Origin: Mesorhizobium caraganae
GTDB lineage: Bacteria; Pseudomonadota; Alphaproteobacteria; Rhizobiales; Rhizobiaceae
Reading direction: 5' to 3'
DNA: 64,000 nt
Assembly (NCBI RefSeq): GCF_016836705.1
Contig: NZ_JAFCGY010000011.1
Span: 99,854-163,853, forward strand
Below the pieces are notes generated by a model, which did not search any database, was not told where the DNA came from, and was given only the letters and a program-made list of their open reading frames with translations. Positions 16,775 to 25,721 of the stretch are shown here, piece by piece. The translations under genes were made by a program, and so were the position numbers. Every line of letters starts with the position of its first letter. Positions within the stretch are counted from its first letter, which is position 1.

Positions 16775-17359
16775 TCAGAAGGCGTATTTGACCACGATAT
16801 AGAGCGAAATCAGGGCGGCGGCGCCGGCGCCGACGATCAATCCCAAACGCTTCTCGATGAATTCCTTGATCTCCTCGCCATAGCGGCGCAGCAGCCAGGC
16901 GAGAAGCAAGAAGCGAGCGCCGCGCGCCAGGATGGCCGAGACGATGAAGACGACGAGATTGACGTGAAGCGCCCCGGCCAGAATGGTGACCACCTTCATC
17001 GGCGGCAAGTGGGCGGCGCCGGATGTGACGAGCAGCACCAGCATCAGCCCGGTGCCCGACGACTGCCACCTCTCGAACGTGTCGAGGCCGCCGAAGTGCT
17101 CCAACATCGGCCGTGCTATCGTGTCGTAGGCATAGTAACCGATGAGCCAGCCGGCAATGCCGCCCAGAACGGACGCAACTGTGGCGGTCAGCGCGTAGCG
17201 ATAGGCGCGTTCGGGCCGCGCCAATGCCATGGGCAGGTACAAGACGTCGGCAGGTATGAAAAACACCGAGCTTTCGACGAAGGCGATGAAGGCCAGCCAC
17301 CATTCGGCGGATTTGCGGGCCGCCAGCGACAAGGTCCAGTCGTAAAGTCCGCGAAGCAT
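16775..17359 (-). CDS. YqaA family (VTT/DedA-related) membrane protein
   Basis: This 194-residue protein has the SNARE-associated/VTT-domain pattern of the YqaA branch of the DedA superfamily: AFVESSVFFIPADVLYLPMA near residue 30, and later GGIAGWLIGYYAYDTIARPM. DedA relatives are thought to move lipid carriers or affect membrane homeostasis; the role of YqaA is not settled. The ATG at 17359 (MLRGLYDWTLSLAARK) has aggag 6 bases upstream. The gene is probably cotranscribed with the dsbB gene to its left. Confidence 0.9.
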   Translation of the reverse strand: MLRGLYDWTLSLAARKSAEWWLAFIAFVESSVFFIPADVLYLPMALARPERAYRYALTATVASVLGGIAGWLIGYYAYDTIARPMLEHFGGLDTFERWQSSGTGLMLVLLVTSGAAHLPPMKVVTILAGALHVNLVVFIVSAILARGARFLLLAWLLRRYGEEIKEFIEKRLGLIVGAGAAALISLYIVVKYAF

Positions 17360-17579
17360 CGGCTCTCCTGATGCAGGTCGCCCAAACTGCGCAGCGGCTT
17401 CGGGACAACGGCATGCACAAACAATGATCGAAGCGCGCCACGTCGATCTCTCAGGCCGGGGCGCGCTTTCACTCGCGGCCTGTCTAGAAAGATTTTCCGC
17501 GCCGCACAATGGCAGGAGCTACACGAAACCGAAAGGCGGGCTTTTGCCGCAAGCAGGGCAGGGCGGCGCATTTGGCCAG

Positions 17580-17607
17580 TTGACGAACAGGCCTCCAACC
17601 GTATAGT
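17580..17607 (+). promoter_or_regulatory. Sigma-70-type promoter for tRNA-Leu
   Basis: TTGACG (17580-17585), a 16-base spacer and TATAGT (17602-17607) lie just before the tRNA gene. A start near 17614 would give a short 5' leader for RNase P to remove. Confidence 0.6.
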
Positions 17608-17635
17608 CCGCGCCAATCCAGGCTCTCAGGCCTGA

Positions 17636-17720
17636 GCCCCTATGGCGGAATTGGTAGACGCGCTCGACTCAAAATCGAGTTCCGCAAGGAGTGCTGGTTC
17701 GATTCCGGCTAGGGGCACCA
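17636..17720 (+). tRNA. tRNA-Leu (anticodon CAA)
   Basis: The 85-base sequence folds as a class II tRNA with a long variable arm. The acceptor stem is gccccta with taggggc, followed by A and an encoded CCA. The anticodon stem ctcga/tcgag holds the loop ctcaaaa, giving anticodon CAA for UUG codons. The T arm has ggttcgattcc. tRNA-Leu genes are frequent insertion points for mobile islands, but no integrase or second copy of the 3' end is seen here. Confidence 0.97.
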
Positions 17721-18181
17721 AATCTCTCCAGGATGCTTTATTTCCAGTAGGATAAAGGAACACGGTGGATTTTGATCCGCCCAAAATCCACCTTGGAATG
17801 CCTCGTTGGCACCCTCTATGAGGGGTCGCGTCCAGCCTGTGCCTTGGCCGACAAGGCGAAGGCATCAGTCATCAGATTGACCAGTCCGGCTTGCCCCACT
17901 CGCCGACATCATCGCCTCCAAGCGCGAACGTCTGGTGTGATGTCCGATACAAAAGCACCGTCACGGTGGCGTCAACCGGTTACACAGGGCAGGAAATATC
18001 TCCGGCCTTCGGGGAGTGGCGTGTCAGCGTCCCCCGAGGCTGTGTGGGCGTGTCGTCGGTCGGCTGTTAGCGCGGCGACTAGAACGCTCCACGCCTCGCA
18101 AGCGGGATAGCGAAGTATTGTGAGGGCAAGGTCAGGCTGCGTTCTCCGTCCTGTATCGGCGACCGGCGGAGACTGGGAGAG
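17721..18181. other. Intergenic stretch after tRNA-Leu, no gene seen
   Basis: These 461 bases hold no open frame that I can support. An 11-bp perfect inverted repeat (17764-17774 and 17782-17792) with a 7-base loop follows the tRNA by 44 bases, but no T run follows it. No integrase fragment or direct repeat of the tRNA end was found. Confidence 0.6.
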
Positions 18182-20014
18182 ATGGATACCATGCAGGTGA
18201 GGCGTCTGGAAGTTGGCCGGACATGGACGCGGGGCGGCCCGCGTGCAGTCGCTTTGCCGAGCGGTGCGATGACCACACAGCGTCACCTCGCAGCGATCAT
18301 GGCTTGCGACGTGGTCGGTTATTCGCGACTGACGGAGCGCGACGAGCGCGGCACGCTCGAGCGGCTGAAGATCTACCGCAAGGACCTCCTCGAGCCGCTG
18401 GTCTCCGAGCACCAGGGTCGGATCGTCAAGCTTACCGGCGACGGCATGCTGTGCGAGTTCGCGAGCGTCGTTAACGCGGTGACCTCGGCGATGGCGATCC
18501 AGCAGGCCCTGGCAGAGCACGAGGCGGAGACGCCCGAGGAAGAGCGGATTCGCTTCCGCATCGGCGTCAATCTCGGCGACGTGGTCTGCGAGGAGGACGG
18601 CGACCTCTACGGCGACGGGGTCAACATCGCCGCCCGCCTCGAAAGCATCGCCGATCCCGGCACCGTGGTCGTCTCGGGCACCGCCTACGACCACCTTCAG
18701 GGCAAGCTCGACTGCGGCTTCACGCTGCTCGGCGACCTGCGCCTCAAGAACATCGAGCGGCCTGTGCGCGCCTATCGCGTCGAGACCGACGCCAGCGCCT
18801 CGGTGGCTGCGCCGCCTCCCCTGCCCGAGAAACCCTCGATCGCGGTTCTGCCTTTCACCAACATGAGCGGAGACCCCGACCAGGAATACTTCGCCGACGG
18901 GCTGGTGGAGGACATCATCACGGGATTGAGCCGGGTGAACTCCTTCTTCGTGATCGCCCGAAACTCGTCCTTCACCTACAAGGGCCGGGCGGTGGACCTG
19001 CGCCAGGTTGGGCGCGAGCTGGGCGTCCGCTACGTGCTCGAAGGCAGCATCCGCAGAGCAGGATCGCGGGTGCGCATCAGTGGGCAGCTGGTGGATGCGA
19101 TCAGCGGACACCATGTCTGGGCCGACCGCTTCGAGGGCGACGTGGGCGACATCTTCGACCTGCAGGACAAGGTGACCGAGAGCGTCGTCGGCGCTGTCGA
19201 GCCGAGCATCCGGCTGGAGCAGATCAAGCAGGCGCGCATGAAGCCAACGGACTACATCAGCGCCTACGACCTCTATCTTCGCGCGCTGCCGCGCTTCTAC
19301 AGCATGACGCGCGAAGGCTTTGCCGACGTGCGCCGGCTCACCAACGAGGCGCTCAGCATCGACCCTGGCTTCAACCTGGCAAAGGGGCTCGGCGCCTATA
19401 TCCGCAGCGTATCCGTGAGCCAGTGCTGGCACGAGCCCGACGATGTCCGGGTCGCCGTGCGCATGGCGCGCGAGGTACTGACGGAAGCGCGCGACGACCC
19501 CACCAGCCTACGCTTCGCCGCGCAGGTGCTCGCCTACAGCGCGAAGGACTACGAGATGGCGTTGGGCACGATCGAACGATCCCTGTTGCTCAACCCCAAT
19601 TCGGCGCAGGGCCATACGAGCAGCGGCTGGGTGAACGCACATTCCAGCCGCCCGCTCGTCGCAATCGAGCACTTTCACAGGGCAATGCGGCTGAGCCCGG
19701 TCGACCCAGAGAAGGGCATCGCGCTCTCCGGCATCGGGATGAGCTACCTGATGCTCGAGCGCTATGAGGAAGCGCTGGCATGGGGAGCACGCGCGCTACA
19801 GGAGATGCCGAACTACGGCACCTCCCACCGGGTGGTGATCATGGCGCTGGTCAAACTCAACCGGCTGGACGAGGCGCAGGCGGCGGCTCGGCGGCTGATG
19901 GAGGCGTTCCCGACCTTCACGCTCACCCTGCAGAGACAGATCAACCCGTGGCGGGACAAGGTGTTCGCCGAGCGTTACGTCGAGGCGCTGGGCATCGCCG
20001 GGGTGCCGGAGTGA
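18182..20014 (+). CDS. Class III adenylate/guanylate cyclase with TolB-like and TPR domains
   Basis: The 610-residue protein starts with a class III nucleotide cyclase domain. Metal-binding aspartates are in MACDVVGYSRL and LTGDGMLCEF, and GDGVNIAARLE holds the transition-state Asn and Arg. A TolB-like/FlgO-like domain follows at about residue 215 (IAVLPFTNMSGDPDQEYFAD), then tetratricopeptide repeats to the end. This layout is common in Mesorhizobium and Bradyrhizobium, where many copies exist and few have known functions. A start at 18269 (MTTQRHLAAIMACDVV) fits the domain edge; 18182 and 18191 have gggagag or ggag nearby. There are no membrane helices. It sits alone after tRNA-Leu and faces the beta-propeller gene. 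Confidence 0.9.
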   Translation: MDTMQVRRLEVGRTWTRGGPRAVALPSGAMTTQRHLAAIMACDVVGYSRLTERDERGTLERLKIYRKDLLEPLVSEHQGRIVKLTGDGMLCEFASVVNAVTSAMAIQQALAEHEAETPEEERIRFRIGVNLGDVVCEEDGDLYGDGVNIAARLESIADPGTVVVSGTAYDHLQGKLDCGFTLLGDLRLKNIERPVRAYRVETDASASVAAPPPLPEKPSIAVLPFTNMSGDPDQEYFADGLVEDIITGLSRVNSFFVIARNSSFTYKGRAVDLRQVGRELGVRYVLEGSIRRAGSRVRISGQLVDAISGHHVWADRFEGDVGDIFDLQDKVTESVVGAVEPSIRLEQIKQARMKPTDYISAYDLYLRALPRFYSMTREGFADVRRLTNEALSIDPGFNLAKGLGAYIRSVSVSQCWHEPDDVRVAVRMAREVLTEARDDPTSLRFAAQVLAYSAKDYEMALGTIERSLLLNPNSAQGHTSSGWVNAHSSRPLVAIEHFHRAMRLSPVDPEKGIALSGIGMSYLMLERYEEALAWGARALQEMPNYGTSHRVVIMALVKLNRLDEAQAAARRLMEAFPTFTLTLQRQINPWRDKVFAERYVEALGIAGVPE

Positions 20015-20125
20015 TCGTCGCGGTTGCAATGATGCCCCCTCCTGCGCGTCACTTGTTCCACTTTTTGTAGGTGCTCGATTTCATGTGTTTCTGGCTAAGA
20101 GCACTATTTTCCCCGTAGACGCACC

Positions 20126-21274
20126 CTACCGCATATTGCCCGTATGACCCTGCGAATACCGTCCCGGCTGCGGCCAGACCGTCAGCCCGTGCGGCTCTAC
20201 GCCGACCCGAAACTTGGTCACGGCGCCTGATGTCGTGTCGATCATATAGGCGGCGCTGTCGAAGCGGCCGGAGAGCCATAGCTGTCTGCCGTCGGCGCTG
20301 ACATTGCCCATGTCGGGGCTGCCGCCGTCGGGGATCGGCCATTGCGCGACAACCGCGCGGGTGGCGAAGTCGATCACGGTCACGCTGCCCGGTCCCTTTG
20401 CCTTGCCCTGCTCCATTTTGTGCGAGCCGCGATTCGAGACGTAGAGCCGCTTGCCGTCGCGGCTGACGACGAAGCCGTGAGCCCCGATGCCCGTCGGGAT
20501 GAAGCCGATTTCCTTGAAACTGTCGCCGTCGACCAGGAAGACGCCGTCATTCATCATGTCGGCGACGTAAAACACCTTGCCGTCGGGCGATTCCTGCGGC
20601 ATGCCCATTTTCGAGAAGTCGAGATGGCCGAGCACCTTCTGGTTCTTCAGGTCGATCTTGGTCACTCCGCCATTGCCGTATTCGCAGGTGAAGATCGCAT
20701 AGGAGCCATCGACCGAGAAATCGGCGTGGTTGATACCGGAGCAGTTGGGCGTGGGCAGGGTCGACTTTAGCGCCATGGTGTGGGGATCGCGGAAATCGAG
20801 TTGCTCCAGGGCTTCGTCGACGACGATGGCAGCACGACCGTCCGGCATGAAATACAAATTGTAGGGATCGTCCACGGCAATCTGCGGGCCGGGCTTGCCG
20901 GTCATCGGGTCGATCGGCGTCAGGCTGCCATTCTTGCCGGTGACATTGTTGGCGACCCAGAGCGTCTTCATATCCCAGGATGGCACGACGTGTTGCGGTT
21001 TGCTGCCGACCGGAAATCTGTCGACTTCCTTCAGCGTCATGGTGTCGATCACCGTGACGCTGTTGGACGAGCGGTTCGGCACATAGACGCGCGGCAGTGC
21101 ACCCAGCGTGGCCGGGCTGAGATGGCCGGCGCCGGTGTGGCTGTAGATGTTGACGGGCGGCGCAGGCTCGCTGCAATCCTCGGGACAGCTATCGGCCCAG
21201 GCGCGAACGGGCAGCAGCGCAAGCAGCAGGAAGGCCGCACGGGTACTGGCGTGACGCAAAAAGATTCTGATCAT
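20126..21274 (-). CDS. Secreted YncE-type beta-propeller protein
   Basis: The 382-residue product has an N-terminal signal peptide (MIRIFLRHASTRAAFLLLAL, cut near AWA-DS). It then has repeated propeller blades such as PRVYVPNRSSNSVTVID, KTLWVANNVTGKNGSLTPID and KRLYVSNRGSHKMEQG. The blade pattern VYVxNxxSNxVTVID is typical of YncE and surface-layer/nitrite-reductase-like propellers. Its partner and substrate are unknown; some relatives bind DNA or act beside quinoprotein dehydrogenases. The ATG at 21274 begins the signal peptide; the frame extends upstream, but without similarity. The 111 bases on its 3' side are AT-richer and hold no gene. Confidence 0.87.
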   Translation of the reverse strand: MIRIFLRHASTRAAFLLLALLPVRAWADSCPEDCSEPAPPVNIYSHTGAGHLSPATLGALPRVYVPNRSSNSVTVIDTMTLKEVDRFPVGSKPQHVVPSWDMKTLWVANNVTGKNGSLTPIDPMTGKPGPQIAVDDPYNLYFMPDGRAAIVVDEALEQLDFRDPHTMALKSTLPTPNCSGINHADFSVDGSYAIFTCEYGNGGVTKIDLKNQKVLGHLDFSKMGMPQESPDGKVFYVADMMNDGVFLVDGDSFKEIGFIPTGIGAHGFVVSRDGKRLYVSNRGSHKMEQGKAKGPGSVTVIDFATRAVVAQWPIPDGGSPDMGNVSADGRQLWLSGRFDSAAYMIDTTSGAVTKFRVGVEPHGLTVWPQPGRYSQGHTGNMR

Positions 21275-21381
21275 CAGGATGGCTTGTCGTGAAGGCCGGC
21301 CGAAATTGCCGACGCGACCCGTAGCTTGGGTTTTTGTCGTTGATCCAGTGGCTTTTCTCAAGGCTCCCGCAGGCACACGGC

Positions 21382-22662
21382 TCAGCGCCGTCCCAGCAAA
21401 CTCTTCACGCGGTTGCGCAGCAGGCGGGCCATGTTGCGGGTCTCGCGGTAGAGGTGCAGCTGCGAGGCGGCCTGGCGGGCGAGGCGGTCGGCATCCGGCG
21501 TCAGCCCGATCACCAGCGAGCCCATCGGCTTGCGCTCGCTCCACAGCCGGCTCATCACCGGATGGTCGGGCACGGCGCAGGAATCGGTCATCATGACGTT
21601 GGGGTCGTCGAGATGCTGCTTGGTCACCTCGATCATCAACAGCGTGCCCGGCGAATAGGTCGCCAGCGTCTCGTCATAGGCGGTCTTCCAGGTATAGGCG
21701 ACGCCGGCTTCGACGAAGACGACCAGGCAGGCGATGGTGCGGCCGCCCAGCGTCAGCGAATGGATGCGGCACATATCGTGTTCGGCCAGCCGGTGCACGG
21801 CCTCGCGGGCGAAGGCGGCGCGGTAACGGTCGATGGCCATGGCGGTGCGCTCGCGGCCCTTCCAGCCGGCGGCTTCCAGCGTCAGGAAGCTTTCGATGGC
21901 GTGGCGGATTTCGTCCGGGCCGCGCGCCACGATGTGTTCCAGTTTGCCGAGATCGCCCAGGCGCCGCTTCAGGCGGCGGAATTCGCGATGGTGATGCGCG
22001 CGCAGCGACGTCTTCAGATAGGCCTCGCCGTCGAGCGTACTTTCGAGCACCGGCCGGTCTGCCTTGCCGGTGGTGACCATTGTCAGGCCGCGTGTCTCGG
22101 CAACGGTGGCAAGCACGCTGGCCAACGGGCCGTCGAGCCGCATGTCGGGCAGCACGAAGACCTTCGGCAGCTTCAGGTGCGGCCGCGACAGCATGCCGAA
22201 GAAATCCTCGACGACGCCGATGGGGTCGTCGTGGTCGACCAGCGGCGTGCCGATCGGGCCGAACGGGCTCGACCAGGTGCGCATCACCGGAACGCCGAGC
22301 GGCACGGCCGGCCGCTCGACCGAGAACGGCACCAGCAGGCGCAGGCGGTTGCGGTATTCGTCGCCGTCGCGGATCACCGCCAGCTTGACCTCGCGATCCT
22401 CCAGCCGGGGCATGGCCGGCGCCAGGAAGCGTGGATTGAAGAAGACGTTGGGCTCGATCGTGCGGGTGCACAGATAATCGAGTTCCTCGACCAGTTCGAA
22501 ACCGGCCGAGGCCGGATAGATCGCCAGCTTGCGCTGCGGCCGGTTGTTGGCGAGTATCTCGAGATGGGCCGGGTCGGCGTCGCGCGCCAGGCCGGCAAGA
22601 CCCGACACCATGGCGCCGGCCGGACCGCCACTGGTTTCCTCGATCAACGGGGTGGCGGCCAT
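21382..22662 (-). CDS. GNAT/FemAB-like (CelD/BcsL) N-acyltransferase
   Basis: The product (426 residues) has an acetyltransferase domain of the CelD/BcsL or FemAB type, seen in AHHHREFRRLKRRLGDLG, LEAAGWKGRERTAMAIDRYR and later TWKTAYDETLATYSPGTLLM. These enzymes often acylate polysaccharides or add amino acids to cell-envelope sugars. The start ATG shares its A with the stop of the flippase gene (TGATG), so the two are translated together. Joint action on an exported glycan is therefore likely. The frame is open upstream across the flippase gene, but that part is a shadow. Confidence 0.85.
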   Translation of the reverse strand: MAATPLIEETSGGPAGAMVSGLAGLARDADPAHLEILANNRPQRKLAIYPASAGFELVEELDYLCTRTIEPNVFFNPRFLAPAMPRLEDREVKLAVIRDGDEYRNRLRLLVPFSVERPAVPLGVPVMRTWSSPFGPIGTPLVDHDDPIGVVEDFFGMLSRPHLKLPKVFVLPDMRLDGPLASVLATVAETRGLTMVTTGKADRPVLESTLDGEAYLKTSLRAHHHREFRRLKRRLGDLGKLEHIVARGPDEIRHAIESFLTLEAAGWKGRERTAMAIDRYRAAFAREAVHRLAEHDMCRIHSLTLGGRTIACLVVFVEAGVAYTWKTAYDETLATYSPGTLLMIEVTKQHLDDPNVMMTDSCAVPDHPVMSRLWSERKPMGSLVIGLTPDADRLARQAASQLHLYRETRNMARLLRNRVKSLLGRR

Positions 22663-24065
22663 CAGGCGGCTCCCCTGGCTGCGGGCATGAAGATCAGCAT
22701 GACGATACCAAGCTTGCGCCAGACGGTGAAGGACAGCGCGCTCGCCTCGAAGACCATGGCAAGGCTGGTGGCGATTGCGGCCCCCCACAGGCCGAAGAGC
22801 GGGATCAGCACTATGTTGAGGCCGATGTTGAAGGCAAGCGTCATGGCGTAGACGGCGGCGCAGATGTTCTGGTTGCCGCTCATCGTCAAAAGGCTTTCGC
22901 AGGGGCCGACAGCGGCGCGCGCCACGACGCCGAACACCAGCAGGAACAGCAGCGGATAGCCGGCGGTGAATTCCGGGCCGAACAGCACCAGTATGGGCTC
23001 GCCGAGCAGCAGCACCAGCAGCGCCATCAACAGCGAGGGCCAGAAGGTCCACGATACGGTCTCGCGGGCAAAGGCGGCGAGCTTTTCCGGTTCGCCATGG
23101 GTGAACTGCGCATAGCGCTGGGCGACGCCGGCCTTGACGGAGAAATAGACGAAATGCACCAGCGCCAGCGTCTTGACGGTGGCGAAATAGACGGCGACGT
23201 CGTTGGGCTGGAGATAGGCGCCAACCATCAGCACATCGGCGTTGGTGAGCAGGAAGAAGAAGCTTTCGACCAGGAAGATCGGCAGCGAGACGATGAACCA
23301 CTCGGAAAAATGCACCTTCATCGGCCCGGTCGGGATGTTCTTGCCCATGCGCGAGGTGACGCCGATGAGCTGGGCGAGCGTGGTGGCGTAGGTGGCGGCG
23401 ATCGAGGCGAAGATCGCGGTCCTGGCGTCGGGCGCATAGCCCATCGCCAGCATCAGCGCCATCAGCGCCAGGATCAGCACCGGCCGCACCAGATAGGTCG
23501 GCGACAGCGCAAACAGCGCCCAGGAATTGGCGCGCGACTGGCCTTGCAGCAGGTCGCCCATGGCAATCATCGGCAGGCAGAACAGGCCGAGGATGAAGGG
23601 GATGACATAGTAGCTTTCGATCCAGTCCGCGCACAGCCAGACGCCCAGTGCGCCAAGTCCGGCGATCGCGGTTGAGGCAATCAGCACGAACAGGCGGCTG
23701 GCGACGACTATGCCGCGCAGCTCGGCCAGCATGTTGCGTTCGCGGTATTCGGGGATGAAGCGGATGACCGAGGTGTGGAAGCCGAGGCAGGCAAGGTTGC
23801 CGACGATCACCATCGTCACCCAGACAAGGACGAAGATGCCGTATTCGAACGAGCCCATCCAGCGCGCCATCAGCACCTGGCTGATGAAGGCGATGACGGC
23901 GCTGACGATGCGAATGGCAAAGGCGATCAGCGACATGCGCCCGGCTTCGCCGCGCTCGTCGGCGGTGAACAGCGCCGCATCGATGCGGCCAAGCAGCGGC
24001 CCCATGCGCAGCGCCAAGCGCTGCGGCAAGAACCGCCCGGCCGTCGTCGCCGCGGAAAAGCGCAC
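22662..24065 (-). CDS. Oligosaccharide flippase / polysaccharide biosynthesis membrane protein
   Basis: This protein of about 467 residues has 12-14 transmembrane helices of the Wzx/MATE superfamily. The first segment reads MSLIAFAIRIVSAVIAFISQ and then VLMARWMGSFEYGIFVLVWV, the usual start of polysaccharide flippases. It should move a lipid-linked sugar unit across the inner membrane. A GTG at 24065 has ggagag 8 bases upstream and is my choice; a TTG at 24098 has weaker signals. The last codon overlaps the acyltransferase start. The 273 bases upstream, before the 24339 gene, hold a small hairpin (24295-24317) and no gene. Confidence 0.89.
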   Translation of the reverse strand: MRFSAATTAGRFLPQRLALRMGPLLGRIDAALFTADERGEAGRMSLIAFAIRIVSAVIAFISQVLMARWMGSFEYGIFVLVWVTMVIVGNLACLGFHTSVIRFIPEYRERNMLAELRGIVVASRLFVLIASTAIAGLGALGVWLCADWIESYYVIPFILGLFCLPMIAMGDLLQGQSRANSWALFALSPTYLVRPVLILALMALMLAMGYAPDARTAIFASIAATYATTLAQLIGVTSRMGKNIPTGPMKVHFSEWFIVSLPIFLVESFFFLLTNADVLMVGAYLQPNDVAVYFATVKTLALVHFVYFSVKAGVAQRYAQFTHGEPEKLAAFARETVSWTFWPSLLMALLVLLLGEPILVLFGPEFTAGYPLLFLLVFGVVARAAVGPCESLLTMSGNQNICAAVYAMTLAFNIGLNIVLIPLFGLWGAAIATSLAMVFEASALSFTVWRKLGIVMLIFMPAARGAA

Positions 24066-24338
24066 CCCGATATCTCTCCGTTTTCCGCCTCTTTTCAAGG
24101 CTTCGGGTGTATCCGAAACACCTTAAGAAAGGGTGGGCAGGTGCGGGTGCACCGAGCGGCCGAGGACAGCCGCGTGTGCAAGGTACGTCAATCGTATGCC
24201 AGTCGCAGAACGAAAAGGCGAGCGAACGCCGGGGAAGCTTGGGGAGCCGGGTCGGCGTTGCGCTCGCCCCTCCCCCCGCCAAGGGGGAAGGCCAGGCACC
24301 GGGGTGTGTCCGGTGCCCGAGGTGTCACATGGGGAGGG

Positions 24339-24842
24339 TTACATTCCCTTCATTGCGTCGCACGACACGTTCGGGTTCATGTCGGCGAAGGCGCCGGTCG
24401 GGTTCTGCTTCCAGGCCCAGACATGCAGTTCGTAGAACGGCCCAAGGCCGTAGCGGTTGGGGGCGCTGTTGAAATTGAACAGCTGGCCCTCGAGCGAGGC
24501 CGGGCCCTTCGAGGTAATGTATTCGACCGCTATCAGCTTCAGGCTGCCGTCGGCCGTCGGCTCGTACATCACCGCCTCGGGCTTGGCGAGATCGACGGCA
24601 TCGTCCTTGAGATAGGCGCCGTTGACATAATGGATGCCCATGGCGCCGCCGGTGATGCCGCTGGCGCAAGGGATCGGGGCGTAGCCCTCGGCTGTGGCGG
24701 CTGCCACATTCTCGAAGCGGCTGTTGGCGGCGCGCACCTTTTCGGCCAGCGGATTGGCGTCATGGGCCTGGGCGGCAGCACCGGCCGCGATCGAGATGGC
24801 GGCCAGGGCGGCGAAGCGTGTCGTCCAAAGAGTTGTGGTCAT
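24339..24842 (-). CDS. Hypothetical periplasmic protein
   Basis: The 167-residue product begins MTTTLWTTRFAALAAISIAA, a signal peptide cut near AQA-HD. The mature part has two cysteines (PIPCASGI and NVSCDAM) that could form a disulfide. The C-terminal pattern LHVWAWKQNPTGAFADMNPN recurs in a family of small secreted proteins of unknown function in proteobacteria. A 7-8 bp hairpin at 24295-24317 lies just after the stop. No function is claimed. Confidence 0.8.
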   Translation of the reverse strand: MTTTLWTTRFAALAAISIAAGAAAQAHDANPLAEKVRAANSRFENVAAATAEGYAPIPCASGITGGAMGIHYVNGAYLKDDAVDLAKPEAVMYEPTADGSLKLIAVEYITSKGPASLEGQLFNFNSAPNRYGLGPFYELHVWAWKQNPTGAFADMNPNVSCDAMKGM

Positions 24843-25015
24843 GATCTTCCGTCCGTTTGTTGACGCTCAAGGCGACGGCGGCCGATCAGGCCTGCCGAAA
24901 CGCCAGGGGCGTTGGTTCAAGGATTTGGGGGAACGAGCTTGTCCGTCCCGGTTCATGTGATGGTTATGCAGCTCCGGTAGCCGAGCTTCCGGCCGCCGCT
25001 AAAACCCGTGCAAAA

Positions 25016-25278
25016 TCAACGATCCCAAAAGTAGTATTGCCAATATTCCTGCGGAACTTCCCGCTCCGAGAGCCCGATGTCGCGCCTCAGATAGTCGCCT
25101 TCCGGAGGCAGGCGCCGCCTTTCAGACAGATACGCAGGCAGCTTCGTCGCGAACAGCCATAGACGGCCGAACAGGGAGGTTGGCCGGCCGGTCTTTCCCA
25201 GGACAGGCTCGGTTCCACCGACCGGCAGGCCATCAGGCAGTTCGCCATGGCCGCGAAGGGCAGTTTGATGCTCATCAT
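25016..25278 (-). pseudogene. Probable frameshifted small DUF1127-like gene
   Basis: The 3' part encodes LPAYLSERRRLPPEGDYLRR followed by DIGLSEREVPQEYWQYYF; the RRDIGLS pattern is that of DUF1127-like proteins. That frame has no ATG, GTG or TTG start downstream of the DUF4242 stop. A second frame begins MMSIKLPFAAMANCLM at 25278 and has good G/C in third codon positions, but loses it after about 25195, where the DUF1127 frame takes over. This suggests a single gene with a frameshift near 25190-25205. It could also be a gene with an undetected start or a sequencing error. Confidence 0.4.
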
Positions 25279-25298
25279 TGTAGCGACCGAATGCAGGA

Positions 25299-25571
25299 TC
25301 AGAGATAAAAGTAAGGGTCAAGAACCCGCACCTCCGTGATCTTGTCGACCGGCAGCGAATTTTTCTGGGCAGTGCTGCGGATCGCTTCGGGCGACGGCGC
25401 TTCGTAGATGCAGAAGCTGCGCTTCTTGTCGGGTGTGACGAAGGACTGGATCCAGGTGACGCCCTTTTCGGCATTGCGCATGACGACGCCGCCCACTGCC
25501 GTGGCGCCAATGTCGGTCATCGGTATGTTGAGGCCGTCCGGAAAAGTGCGTTCAATCAGATAGCGAGGCAT
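25299..25571 (-). CDS. DUF4242 domain-containing protein
   Basis: This 90-residue protein begins MPRYLIERTFPDGLNIPMTD and holds the DUF4242 pattern: VTWIQSFVTPDKKRSFCIYE, then APSPEAIRSTAQKNSLPVDK. It looks like a small ferredoxin-fold (dimeric alpha-beta barrel) protein; a related family includes nickel-binding proteins. No catalytic role is known. The ATG at 25571 has aaggaag about 7 bases upstream. It is divergent from the LuxR-type ATPase regulator, with about 150 bases between them carrying two direct repeats, so it may be a target of that regulator. Confidence 0.88.
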   Translation of the reverse strand: MPRYLIERTFPDGLNIPMTDIGATAVGGVVMRNAEKGVTWIQSFVTPDKKRSFCIYEAPSPEAIRSTAQKNSLPVDKITEVRVLDPYFYL

Positions 25572-25653
25572 GGAAGGCTTCCTTTTCCATTGAGTCACGC
25601 TCGATCGGAGCGCGGCTGGACGTTGACCACGCCGGCCCGGCCCGCGCATCGGA

Positions 25654-25694
25654 ACGATTCCCCATATTTGGCGGGACGATTCCCTATATTGGCG
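25654..25694. promoter_or_regulatory. Tandem direct repeats between divergent DUF4242 and LuxR-family genes
   Basis: acgattccccatatttggcg (25654-25673) and acgattccctatattggcg (25676-25694) are near-identical and start 22 bases apart, two helical turns. They lie between the two divergent genes, as expected for an operator bound by a dimeric regulator. No binding protein is known for this sequence. Confidence 0.5.
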
Positions 25695-25721
25695 TCGTTC
25701 TTTGTGGAAAGAGGCACGGGA

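Noticed and set aside
17424..17606. A 60-residue rightward open frame before the tRNA
   Set aside because: No ribosome binding site or family likeness; it overlaps the probable tRNA promoter.
17519..17620. A minus-strand stretch ending in PPCPACGKSPPFGFV
   Set aside because: It has a CxxC pattern but no ATG, GTG or TTG start in frame, and the tRNA-Leu gene limits it upstream.
17764..17792. Perfect 11-bp inverted repeat after tRNA-Leu as a terminator or att site
   Set aside because: No T run follows it and no second copy or integrase is present, so neither role can be claimed.
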